From JANXLS01 sp035308565 (GTDB lineage: Bacteria; Planctomycetota; SZUA-567; H5-PLA8), in NCBI GenBank assembly GCA_035308565.1, contig DATGGK010000152.1, positions 1 to 64,000 on the forward strand: a DNA stretch of 64,000 nt, read 5' to 3'. Below are positions 16,793-23,882 of this stretch, piece after piece. The notes below the pieces were generated by a model. The model was not told where the DNA came from and did not search any database. It saw nothing but the letters and a program-made list of their open reading frames with translations. The position numbers and the translations under genes are program-made. Numbering within the stretch: position 1 is the first letter of the stretch; each line of letters opens with the position of its first letter.

Positions 16793-18139
16793 ATGAACGA
16801 CCACAGAGCACAGCGCAACGACGAGCGCGAGGAAGAGGAGCGCGAAGAAGAGGAGCTCGAAGAGGAGCACGAGGAAGCGCCCCACGACATTCGCGACGAG
16901 GAGCGGAAGGAAGGCGAGTCGGATCAGTACGCCGACGGCTCGCCGAGGAATCCGGTTGCCGCGGCGGGAGTGTCGTCGCAAGGCGGCAGCAGCGGCGATA
17001 TGGCGAAGACGCTGGCGGCTGCGGCGGCCAGCGGATTGGGCGGGCGCTTCGACATCGCCAAACTGCTTGATGCGGTGATCAAATACAACGGCTCCGACTT
17101 GCATCTTCGCGTAAACCGTCCTCCGACTATTCGCGTGCGCGGTGAACTGCGCAACCTGGGCACAACCACTCTGACGGCCGACGACACCGTCAGCCTGATG
17201 AAGTCGGTGGCGTCGGAGCGCAGCCAGCAGGAACTGAGCGAGCGCGGCGGCGCGGACTTCGGCTTCGCCTACGGCGACAAGGCCCGCTTCCGCGTGTCGA
17301 TTTTTAAGGAACGCGGCAACGTCGGTGTCGTCTTGCGCCAGATTCCCAATCGTCTGCTCACGTTCGAACAAATCGGCCTGCCGCCCGTGATCAAAGACGT
17401 CTGCATGCGTCCGCGCGGACTGGTGCTCGTCGTCGGCCCCACCGGCTCCGGCAAAACCACGACGCTGGCGACGATGATCGACTTCATCAACCAGGAGCGC
17501 CCCGACCACATCATCACCGTCGAAGACCCCATCGAATATTATCACTCGCACAAGAAGTGCATCGTGACTCAGCGCGAAGTCGGCGTGGACGTGCCCAGCT
17601 TCCCCGAAGCGCTGCGCCGTGCGCTGCGCCAGGATCCCGACGTCGTGCTGGTCGGCGAAATGCGCGATTTGGAAACCATCGCCACCGCCATCACCGCCGC
17701 CGAAACCGGCCACGTCGTCTTCGCCACCCTGCACACCACCGGCTCCGCCAAAACCATCGACCGCATCGTGGACGCCTTCCCGACCAACCAGCAGGAACAA
17801 ATCCGCACCCAGTTGTCCACGACGCTGATCGCCGTAATTTCGCAATTGCTGCTCCCCACCGCCGACGGCAAAGGCCGCGTCGCCGCCTTCGAAATCATGA
17901 TGGCCAACGACCCCATCAAAGCGCTCTGCCGCAAAGGCGAAACTTATAAAATCCCCTCGCACATCCAGACCGCCGGCAAGGAAGGCATGATCCTGCTCGA
18001 CGATTACCTCTTCAACATGTGGGTCGCGACGAAGATCACTTACAATGACATGATGCGCGTCAGCCAGGACCCGGATCAGCTCGAAAAGAAAGTGCGCGAG
18101 TACACGGAGAAAATGAAGGGGCCGAACAAGGGGAAGTAG
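16793..18139 (+). CDS. pilT: Twitching motility ATPase PilT, extended N-terminus
   Basis: Retraction motor of type IV pili. From the ATG at 16793 it has 448 residues, against about 345-375 for most PilT. The extra ~85 N-terminal residues are extremely acidic (runs of E and D over residues 9-45), then Gly/Ser/Ala-rich. Core motifs: SDLHLRVNRPP, Walker A GPTGSGKTTT (about residue 215), Walker B DVVLVGEMRDLET, His box TGHVVFATLHTTGS. The AAGGAG before the start is 14 bases away, longer than usual, so a TTG at 16736 remains possible. It lies 232 bases after pilB. Confidence 0.94.
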   Translation: MNDHRAQRNDEREEEEREEEELEEEHEEAPHDIRDEERKEGESDQYADGSPRNPVAAAGVSSQGGSSGDMAKTLAAAAASGLGGRFDIAKLLDAVIKYNGSDLHLRVNRPPTIRVRGELRNLGTTTLTADDTVSLMKSVASERSQQELSERGGADFGFAYGDKARFRVSIFKERGNVGVVLRQIPNRLLTFEQIGLPPVIKDVCMRPRGLVLVVGPTGSGKTTTLATMIDFINQERPDHIITVEDPIEYYHSHKKCIVTQREVGVDVPSFPEALRRALRQDPDVVLVGEMRDLETIATAITAAETGHVVFATLHTTGSAKTIDRIVDAFPTNQQEQIRTQLSTTLIAVISQLLLPTADGKGRVAAFEIMMANDPIKALCRKGETYKIPSHIQTAGKEGMILLDDYLFNMWVATKITYNDMMRVSQDPDQLEKKVREYTEKMKGPNKGK

Positions 18140-18181
18140 GGACGAGTTGACAATTTTACTCGGCAACGCTAAGGTCAATGT

Positions 18182-18418
18182 ATGACGATTACAGCGCAAA
18201 CGATTAAGAAAATGTCGCGCCGCGAGCAGTTGCGGCTCATGGAAGTCCTTTGGGGAGAGTTGTCCAAAGACGAGAATTCGATTGAATGGCCCGCTCGGCA
18301 TGAAGAGGAGTTGGCCAGGCGTGAAGCCGCCACAAAAAAGGGTCAAAATCCGTCATCGCCGTGGAAGGAAGTGAAACGACGGCTTCGCGAGAAACTGTCA
18401 TTGGGAAGTCGAAATTAG
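18182..18418 (+). CDS. TIGR02574-type addiction module antitoxin, orphan
   Basis: 78 residues resembling the putative addiction module component family: a helical start (MSRREQLRLMEVLWGEL), then PARHEEELARREA and a W-x-E-V-K-R-R tail (SPWKEVKRRLREKL). These proteins normally precede a RelE/ParE toxin gene, but the next gene, 12 bases on, encodes a secreted cupredoxin-like protein. The module is therefore an orphan antitoxin or a remnant. Confidence 0.75.
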   Translation: MTITAQTIKKMSRREQLRLMEVLWGELSKDENSIEWPARHEEELARREAATKKGQNPSSPWKEVKRRLREKLSLGSRN

Positions 18419-18430
18419 GAATCAGCGACC

Positions 18431-19933
18431 GTGCGCACACTATTGCACACCGCTCTCATATTGCTATTCCTTTCGACAATTGCCTGCCCGTCCGCCGAAG
18501 AATTCGATCCCACCAAACCGATAGGCACGGTCAAAGGCGTCGCGTCGTGGCTGGGCGAAATTCCGGTGATGGCGCCAATGGAGCTTTATGATCAGATGGT
18601 TGTCCAAAAAGTGCGCGCGGGCAAACCACTTTTGGGCGAACGTATTATTGTCAGTCCTGACCGCACGTTTGCCAATCTCGTCGTGTACGTCTCCAAAGGT
18701 TTCGAACGATTCTCCTATGAGAAAATGTCGCTTCCTGCCGCGCGGCTCGAAAACAGAGGCATGCAGTTTGTTCCCCATGTGCTGGCGATGCACTCAGGAC
18801 AACACTTGCAGTTTGTCAATTACGAGCCGATTGCCTTTAACTGGCACGGAGTGCCGTGGGAGAATCCAGAATGGAATTACTCAATCCTCGAACCGGGTCC
18901 GTGTAAGTATCGGCCGAAACTCGATAAGCCGGATTTGGGCATCATCATGACAAACGACGTCCACGGCTGGATGCGTGCCTACGCCTGTGTCTTCGCCCAC
19001 CCCTTCTTCGCCGTAACCAAAGAAGACGGCCAATTCGAACTCCATCTCCCGCCCGGCGATTACGAAATTTCGTTCTGGCACGAGCGAATGACTCCGCCGG
19101 GAAAAACCAGCCGCAAAGGATACTGGATCGATCTGCCAAGCCCCATTCACGTCAGCGTCACCGCCAACGAAACAACCGAACTCAACTGCGTCGTAAAAGA
19201 TGCCAGCTACGTTGAGCCGCCCGCGTCGCGCGTGGAATTCGATCCGGCTGCGCCGATGGGGACGGTCAAGGGCGTGGCGACGTTTTTGGGCGAGATTCCG
19301 GAAGTGCCGCCGATTGCGCCCCCGTATGCCGGAAACGCAAATGACCTCGCGCTCAGCCGACAGGGTATGCCGCCGCTGCGCAGCGAAGAATTCGTGGTCA
19401 ATCAGGATCGCCGGGTCGCCAACGTCGTTGTTTATGTGTCAAAGGGCCACGAACGATTCACTTTCGACAAATTCAAGCTTCCGCCCGCCGCTTCGATCAG
19501 CAAGGGCTTGCAGTTTGTCCCGCACGTGCTGGCGATGAAAACGGGACAGCAGGTGCAAATCGTGAATCAGGATCCGCTCATGATTAACTGGCACCTTCAA
19601 GCGGCAAAAAATGAAATATGGAACCTGGCCGTGGACGGAAATTCGACCCGCTCGCTCGAAAAGCTTGTCTTCGATAAATTCGAATTGGGCATGCGCATTC
19701 AATGCGACATCTATGGGTGGATGCGCGGCTGCCTCTGCGTCTTCGATCATCCCTTCTTCGCCGTGACAAAGGAAGACGGAACCTTCGAACTGCATCTTCC
19801 GCCCGGCGAATTCGAAATCTCCTTCTGGCACGAAGGCGACAACCGCATGTTGCCCGCGCCGCAGCGAGTCCTGGTAAGCGCGGACAAAGTCACGAACATC
19901 GAATGCATGCTCAAAAATAAAGAAGAAAAATAG
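18431..19933 (+). CDS. Secreted tandem cupredoxin-like protein
   Basis: 500 residues, GTG start, signal peptide about residues 1-20 (LLHTALILLFLSTIACPSA). Two homologous halves (about 24-245 and 265-495) each begin FDP..P.GTVKGVA.FLGEIP. Each then has a beta-sandwich segment (RGMQFVPHVLAMHSGQHLQF and KGLQFVPHVLAMKTGQQVQI), a late HGWM/YGWM loop, and a carboxypeptidase-regulatory-like end (HPFFAVTKEDGQFELHLPPG). The pattern resembles plastocyanin-type proteins of planctomycetes. In the metal-loop position half 1 has N-D-V-H and half 2 has C-D-I-Y, so each half seems to lack one expected ligand. Periplasmic; electron transfer or carbohydrate binding is inference. Confidence 0.7.
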   Translation: MRTLLHTALILLFLSTIACPSAEEFDPTKPIGTVKGVASWLGEIPVMAPMELYDQMVVQKVRAGKPLLGERIIVSPDRTFANLVVYVSKGFERFSYEKMSLPAARLENRGMQFVPHVLAMHSGQHLQFVNYEPIAFNWHGVPWENPEWNYSILEPGPCKYRPKLDKPDLGIIMTNDVHGWMRAYACVFAHPFFAVTKEDGQFELHLPPGDYEISFWHERMTPPGKTSRKGYWIDLPSPIHVSVTANETTELNCVVKDASYVEPPASRVEFDPAAPMGTVKGVATFLGEIPEVPPIAPPYAGNANDLALSRQGMPPLRSEEFVVNQDRRVANVVVYVSKGHERFTFDKFKLPPAASISKGLQFVPHVLAMKTGQQVQIVNQDPLMINWHLQAAKNEIWNLAVDGNSTRSLEKLVFDKFELGMRIQCDIYGWMRGCLCVFDHPFFAVTKEDGTFELHLPPGEFEISFWHEGDNRMLPAPQRVLVSADKVTNIECMLKNKEEK

Positions 19934-19974
19934 CCCGCCTCCTGTTGTGTAGTCGAAGCCCGCGCTGCATATTA

Positions 19975-20010
19975 GCCCTATCGGCCCTATATGGCCTATT
20001 TGGCCTATGC
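19975..20010. repeat. Four tandem 9-base GCCCTAT units
   Basis: GCCCTATCG, GCCCTATAT, GGCCTATTT and GGCCTATGC repeat with a 9-base period, upstream of the ThuA-like gene. The family is the same as at 16672-16716, also shortly upstream of a plus-strand gene. Confidence 0.8.
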
Positions 20011-20060
20011 CCCATTTGAATCGTGTCGCAAACAAACATCGGCCGAGCGAGGAAACCCCC

Positions 20061-20795
20061 ATGCCCCCAAAAATCCGCGTCACCATCTGGAACGAATTCC
20101 GCCACGAAAAAACGCATCCGAAAGTCATCCCCATTTATCCGCGCGGAATTCACGAAGCCATCGCCGCCCACCTGCGCGAACACGCCGACCTGGAAGTCCG
20201 CTGCGCAACGCTCGACGAACCCTCGCACGGCCTCACCGACGACGTGCTCGCGAACACCGACGTGCTGATCTGGTGGGGCCACATGGCTCACGGCGAAGTC
20301 AGCGACGACGTCGCAAAAAAAGTGCGCGACCGCGTTCTAAGCGGCATGGGCCTGATCGCGCTGCATTCGGCGCACATGTCCAAGCCCTTCCTGCTGCTGA
20401 TGGGCACCAGCGGCGCGCTCAAATGGCGCGACGACGGCGAGAAGGAAATCTTCTGGATCACCAAGCCCGGCCATCCGATCACGAAAGGCCTCGCCGATCA
20501 TTTCGTTTTGGAAAAAGAAGAAATGTACGGCGAACATTTCGACGTGCCCGAACCCGACGAATTGGTCTTCATCAGTTGGTTCGAAGGCGGCGAAGTTTTC
20601 CGCAGCGGCTGCACCTGGCAGCGCGGCGCGGGCAAAGTCTTCTATTTCCGCCCCGGCCATGAAACATTCCCGACGTACCACGACAAGAACGTGCTGACGG
20701 TGATTTCAAACGGCGTGCGCTGGGCGGCGCCGAGCGGAGCGCCGGGGGTGACGTATTGGAAGCATGGGAGCATTTTGGAAAGGAAATCTAATTAA
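20061..20795 (+). CDS. ThuA-like domain protein
   Basis: 244 residues of the ThuA (trehalose utilisation-like) class I glutamine amidotransferase-like fold. ATG at 20061 with GAGGAA six bases before it. Motifs: RVTIWNEFRHEKTHP near the start, DVLIWWGHMAHGEV (about residues 68-81), GLIALHSAHMSKPF (about 99-112) and a late GKVFYFRPGHETFP. No cysteine nucleophile is evident, as in other ThuA proteins, whose activity is linked to sugar oxidation or hydrolysis. Its end overlaps the convergent gene by 8 bases. Confidence 0.88.
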   Translation: MPPKIRVTIWNEFRHEKTHPKVIPIYPRGIHEAIAAHLREHADLEVRCATLDEPSHGLTDDVLANTDVLIWWGHMAHGEVSDDVAKKVRDRVLSGMGLIALHSAHMSKPFLLLMGTSGALKWRDDGEKEIFWITKPGHPITKGLADHFVLEKEEMYGEHFDVPEPDELVFISWFEGGEVFRSGCTWQRGAGKVFYFRPGHETFPTYHDKNVLTVISNGVRWAAPSGAPGVTYWKHGSILERKSN

Positions 20796-21177
20796 CGCCT
20801 TTAGCTTTCAAATGGCGAAACGACGTTTTTCCGTCGGGTGATTTTGATAGCGATTCGACAAACTTGAGTTCTTTGCCTATCGCCTCGTCGCCGGATTTGG
20901 CGAAGAGTCTTGTCGGACTGTGAATGAAATAAGTCAATGTCTTCGTCTCCGGGTCAACGCCCTTTTCGGCCTTTAGAACCGACACGACAACAATCCAGCG
21001 TGGGTCGGCATCAACAACAATTGCCTTGCCGGAAAACTCGCCCTTGGACAAAACCTGCTCCACTTTGCCTGTAAACGAACGCACTTCCTCATCTTTTGGC
21101 TTTTCGTCGGCGCTAAGAGCGACGCGCGCCGCATATGCGAGAACATAGAGTATTAGACGTTGCTTCGAAATTTTCAT
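20788..21177 (-). CDS. Secreted hypothetical protein
   Basis: 129 residues with an N-terminal signal peptide (RLILYVLAYAARVALSA, cleavage near residue 23). The mature part is small and beta-rich (SFTGKVEQVLSKGEF, then RWIVVVSVLKAEKGVDPE and LTYFIHSPTRLF), reminiscent of an OB-type fold. No family recognised. It lies 17 bases downstream of the toxin-antitoxin pair. Confidence 0.55.
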   Translation of the reverse strand: MKISKQRLILYVLAYAARVALSADEKPKDEEVRSFTGKVEQVLSKGEFSGKAIVVDADPRWIVVVSVLKAEKGVDPETKTLTYFIHSPTRLFAKSGDEAIGKELKFVESLSKSPDGKTSFRHLKAKGVN

Positions 21178-21194
21178 AACTCAATCTCGGAAAC

Positions 21195-21575
21195 TCACTT
21201 CCCCTGCGCCGCTTCGCTCGCCTTCTTTAGGGTTTGAATTCGCGGCCGGTGTTTTCCATAAGCCGGCGCGCCTTCGGAAACCACGGCAGCCATTCCGCGC
21301 TTACATCCGGCACGCGCATCGGCCTCCAAAATGGCATCGACTTCTTCGCTGCTGTACACGTGGCCGGCACGCGCGGCTGCCCGTTCCTTTTCAATGCGCT
21401 TGATAAATCTGGGATCGCTGAACAGTTTGTATTCAAACCAATCGTCCTCGCCGGAAAAGCCGTGAAGATACCCGGCAGGCTTTCCGTCGATGACAAAGAC
21501 AATCTCACTCTTTTTCGCTTGATGGAGCAGTGACGCCAGCCGATTGTCCATTTGGGTAAGCTCTATCTTTTTCAT
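21195..21575 (-). CDS. Phd/YefM-like antitoxin
   Basis: 126 residues, translated from an ATGA junction with the RelE-like gene. The N-terminal part (MDNRLASLLHQAKKSEIVFVIDGKPAGYL) matches the prevent-host-death style of a short DNA-binding domain. The middle (DWFEYKLFSDPRFIKRIEKERAAARAGHVYSSEEVDAIL) looks like the toxin-wrapping tail. A further ~40 residues end in SEAAQGK, identical to the end of the neighbouring ManC protein. Toxin-first gene order is less common but known. Confidence 0.7.
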   Translation of the reverse strand: MKKIELTQMDNRLASLLHQAKKSEIVFVIDGKPAGYLHGFSGEDDWFEYKLFSDPRFIKRIEKERAAARAGHVYSSEEVDAILEADARAGCKRGMAAVVSEGAPAYGKHRPRIQTLKKASEAAQGK

Positions 21576-21868
21576 GATTTGACCCCGTATCTGAGCAGCC
21601 AGTCGTCAACATCTTCTTTTCTCACGATAGCGTGAATAGTGACGCATTCAACGGAAACGTCGTAAATCACTCGAATGTCGTCGCCCACTCGAAGCCGGTA
21701 TTCAGGCTGCGTAAACCCTCTCAAGTGCTTGATCCTGGATTTGCTTTCCTTTTTGGGTTCGTGCTTCAAATGCGTGTCGATCGTTTCCTTGATTAACGCC
21801 TGATCGAACGCCCGAAAACCCCGCAGATTCTCCACGGCCAAGGGCGAATAGTTGATCTTATAAGGCAT
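21572..21868 (-). CDS. RelE/ParE-family toxin
   Basis: 98 residues, ATG at 21868 with AGGA seven bases upstream. Typical RelE/ParE pattern: YKINYSPLAVENLRGF start, KHEPKKESKSRIKHLRGF basic middle, then EYRLRVGDDIRVIYDV and a C-terminal VTIHAIVRKEDVDDWL. These toxins cleave mRNA at the ribosome or poison gyrase. Paired with the antitoxin downstream; located between manC and that antitoxin. Confidence 0.85.
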   Translation of the reverse strand: MPYKINYSPLAVENLRGFRAFDQALIKETIDTHLKHEPKKESKSRIKHLRGFTQPEYRLRVGDDIRVIYDVSVECVTIHAIVRKEDVDDWLLRYGVKS

Positions 21869-21907
21869 AAATTTTTCCTGCTTCAAAAATCGTGAATGCC
21901 TCGTCGA

Positions 21908-23032
21908 TTACTTCCCCTGTGCCGCCTCGCTCACCCGCTTCACATCCTGGTCCCTTGCCAGCGGGCAAATCAAAATATCGTTCCCATTCACCACGACCGC
22001 AAGCCCTTCGACATCCACGAGCGCCACGCGCTTGCCCGGTGCGAAGACCAGATTTTTTTCGGCGTCGAGCGCGATGAGTTTTGTGTCAGGGCCGACGGAA
22101 TTGTCCGCGTGCTCGTCAAGATATGGGCCGACGGCGCTCCACGAGCCGATGTCGTCCCAGTTGAAATCCGCGGCGACGGTCGCGACGCTTTTGGCGTGCT
22201 CCATGATTCCGAAGTCGATGGAGATGCGCTTCAATTCGGGAAACTGCTCGCGCGCGTGCGCGTCCCATTCGGCGGCATCTTTCGTGCGGCTCAGCGAATG
22301 CGCCAGCGCCGCGTGGCCAGGCAACTGCGCTTCGAATTCGCGCATCAGCGTGGAGAGATTCCACATGAAAATGCCGCCGTTCCAATAATACTCACTCGAC
22401 GCCAAATAGCTTTTCGCTGTTTCAAGGTCCGGCTTTTCTTTGAACGCATTAACGCGAAACACGCGCGGCGCGCCTTCTTGGACGAGCGAAATGTGCGCCT
22501 CTTCGCCGCGATGCACATAACCGTACGCAACGGACGGCTCGCGCGCGACGATGCCGAACGTGACCAGCGCGTCGAGTTCCGCGGCGGCGCGAGCGGCGGC
22601 GCGAGCACATTCCGCGAAGCGTTCCACGGGCGAGATCACGTGATCGCCGGGCATCACGAGCATTTTCGCGTCGCGCTCGGCTTCGGCGCCCAACCCCTGC
22701 ACGCGCTTCAAAATCGCGCCCGCTGCATATGCCACCGCGCCAGAAGTGTCGCGCGGAATCGGTTCGACCAGCAAATTTTCAGCGGGCAATTCGCGCAATG
22801 AATGGCGCACCAGCGGCGCCTGCTCGCCGCCGCAAACCACGAAGCAATTCCCCGCCGGCGCCATCGCGCGCGCGCGCTCCCACGCGCCTTCGATCAAGCT
22901 TTGCGCGTGCGCCGCGCCGGGCGCTTTGAACAGCCGTAAATCCCATTTGGGCCGCTCGCGGTTGGACGCCGGCCACAGGCGCGACGAGGCGCCGCCGGCG
23001 AGGATGACTGGGAAGAGGGTTTCGGTTGTCAT
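21908..23032 (-). CDS. manC: Mannose-1-phosphate guanylyltransferase
   Basis: Makes GDP-mannose from GTP and mannose-1-phosphate for surface glycans. 374 residues from the ATG at 23032, which overlaps the TGA of the toxin gene before it. Nucleotidyltransferase signature VILAGGASSRLWPASNRERP (about residues 8-27), then MLVMPGDHVISP (about 125), GYGYVHRGEE-like region AYGYVHRGEEAHIS, FKEKPDLETAKSYL and the WDDIGSWSAVG loop (about 280). There is no C-terminal isomerase domain, so it is the single-function type. It is bracketed by two toxin-antitoxin modules. Confidence 0.93.
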   Translation of the reverse strand: MTTETLFPVILAGGASSRLWPASNRERPKWDLRLFKAPGAAHAQSLIEGAWERARAMAPAGNCFVVCGGEQAPLVRHSLRELPAENLLVEPIPRDTSGAVAYAAGAILKRVQGLGAEAERDAKMLVMPGDHVISPVERFAECARAAARAAAELDALVTFGIVAREPSVAYGYVHRGEEAHISLVQEGAPRVFRVNAFKEKPDLETAKSYLASSEYYWNGGIFMWNLSTLMREFEAQLPGHAALAHSLSRTKDAAEWDAHAREQFPELKRISIDFGIMEHAKSVATVAADFNWDDIGSWSAVGPYLDEHADNSVGPDTKLIALDAEKNLVFAPGKRVALVDVEGLAVVVNGNDILICPLARDQDVKRVSEAAQGK

Positions 23033-23328
23033 GGTTTGACGATTCGATTTTTCCACCAGCGCGGGCGGCGCTTGTGGTGTGAAAATGCGAGAATCCAAAT
23101 TTCACCGTGAACGATCTGATAGACCATGCCGTATGGAAATTTCCCGAGATTGCACTTTCGGACGTTTCGAATCACTTTGGAATACGCGAACGGGTACTGT
23201 TGAAGGATTTCGATGCGCTTTTCAACGCTGTCAATGAACTCGTTTCCCAAACTGCGCCGGACGGAGCTGTACCCGTCCAACAATTCTCGATACTCGCTTC
23301 GCGCGGCTTCCGTAAAGTTAACGATCGT
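23029..23328 (-). pseudogene. RelE/ParE toxin, start codon altered to ACG
   Basis: Continuous RelE/ParE-like frame whose homologous part begins IVNFTEAARSEYREL and runs through SLGNEFIDSVEKRIEIL to YGMVYQIVHGEIWILAFSHHKRRP. The expected start position holds ACG (23328-23326) instead of ATG; no other ATG or GTG exists before residue 16, only a TTG at 23283 that would drop a core helix. With the ACG it would be 99 residues. Expression may be abolished or weak. Its TGA overlaps the manC start. Confidence 0.7.
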
Positions 23329-23552
23329 GGCCGGCTCCGCGACTCAGCCAATATTTCGGTCCAGAGAATCAGTTTCATCTTCCCGGCCAAGCAGGCTTTC
23401 ATGCGGCCTTCGGCCTCTTCGGCCCACAACAATTCGATTTCTTCGCTGTTCGGCTCATCGACACTTTTAAGCAGTTTTGCCGCCAATTCATCTTTGCGCC
23501 TGGCCGTCAACGCGCGCGATGCGCGCAGAACTCTCTCCGCATTCGATGTCAT
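23172..23552 (-). CDS. TIGR02574-type antitoxin, stop lost
   Basis: ATG at 23552 with GGAGG five bases upstream. The first 75 residues (SNAERVLRASRALTARRKD, then EEIELLWAEEAEGRM and LILWTEILAESRSRP) fit the addiction module component family and its usual length. Codon 76 reads CGA at 23327-23325 where TGA would be expected, so translation now continues out of frame across the toxin gene to 23172, giving 126 residues. The last 51 residues are therefore spurious sequence. Confidence 0.72.
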   Translation of the reverse strand: MTSNAERVLRASRALTARRKDELAAKLLKSVDEPNSEEIELLWAEEAEGRMKACLAGKMKLILWTEILAESRSRPRSLTLRKPREASIENCWTGTAPSGAVWETSSLTALKSASKSFNSTRSRIPK

Positions 23553-23722
23553 CGCCGTCCTCCATTTCGCTTCGGTTTCACGCGAAGCGCTCCGCGCTTT
23601 TTCCGATTTTCTTCGGCCAACTTCTCTTTCCGAATGTCTTCCAACAACGCGCACAGTACGTCCACTCGGTCATCGTACGGCAGCGCCAACGCCGCTTTGA
23701 AGATATCCTTTTCCGTACGCAT
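23549..23722 (-). CDS. Second small antitoxin-like protein
   Basis: 57 residues, ATG at 23722 with AAGGATG upstream; its TGA overlaps the following antitoxin ATG as ATGA. Sequence begins MRTEKDIFKAALALPYDD and has DVLCALLEDIRKEKLAEEN, then a basic end. The first part resembles the helical start of TIGR02574 antitoxins (ALxLPxxxRxxLxxxLL), so it may be a shortened paralogue of the gene that follows. Function is inferred from context only. Confidence 0.55.
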   Translation of the reverse strand: MRTEKDIFKAALALPYDDRVDVLCALLEDIRKEKLAEENRKKRGALRVKPKRNGGRR

Positions 23723-23799
23723 CGATCATCCTTCCATTCAAAACTCTACCGCGCCCCAATTTTTTTTCACATTTATTTCAAGATTCGCCCCGCAACATC

Positions 23800-23827
23800 T
23801 TGACATGCGCCCCGCATCTCTTATAGA
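23800..23827 (+). promoter_or_regulatory. Promoter of homospermidine synthase gene
   Basis: A sigma-70-type TTGACA at 23800-23805 and TATAGA at 23822-23827, with 16 bases between, lie 55 bases upstream of the start codon. It reads away from the toxin-antitoxin/manC operon. Confidence 0.65.
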
Positions 23828-23882
23828 AGCGCTGCATTCAAATTCGCGTCGGAAATTTCGCCGGAGGTATTGAGGAACCGTT

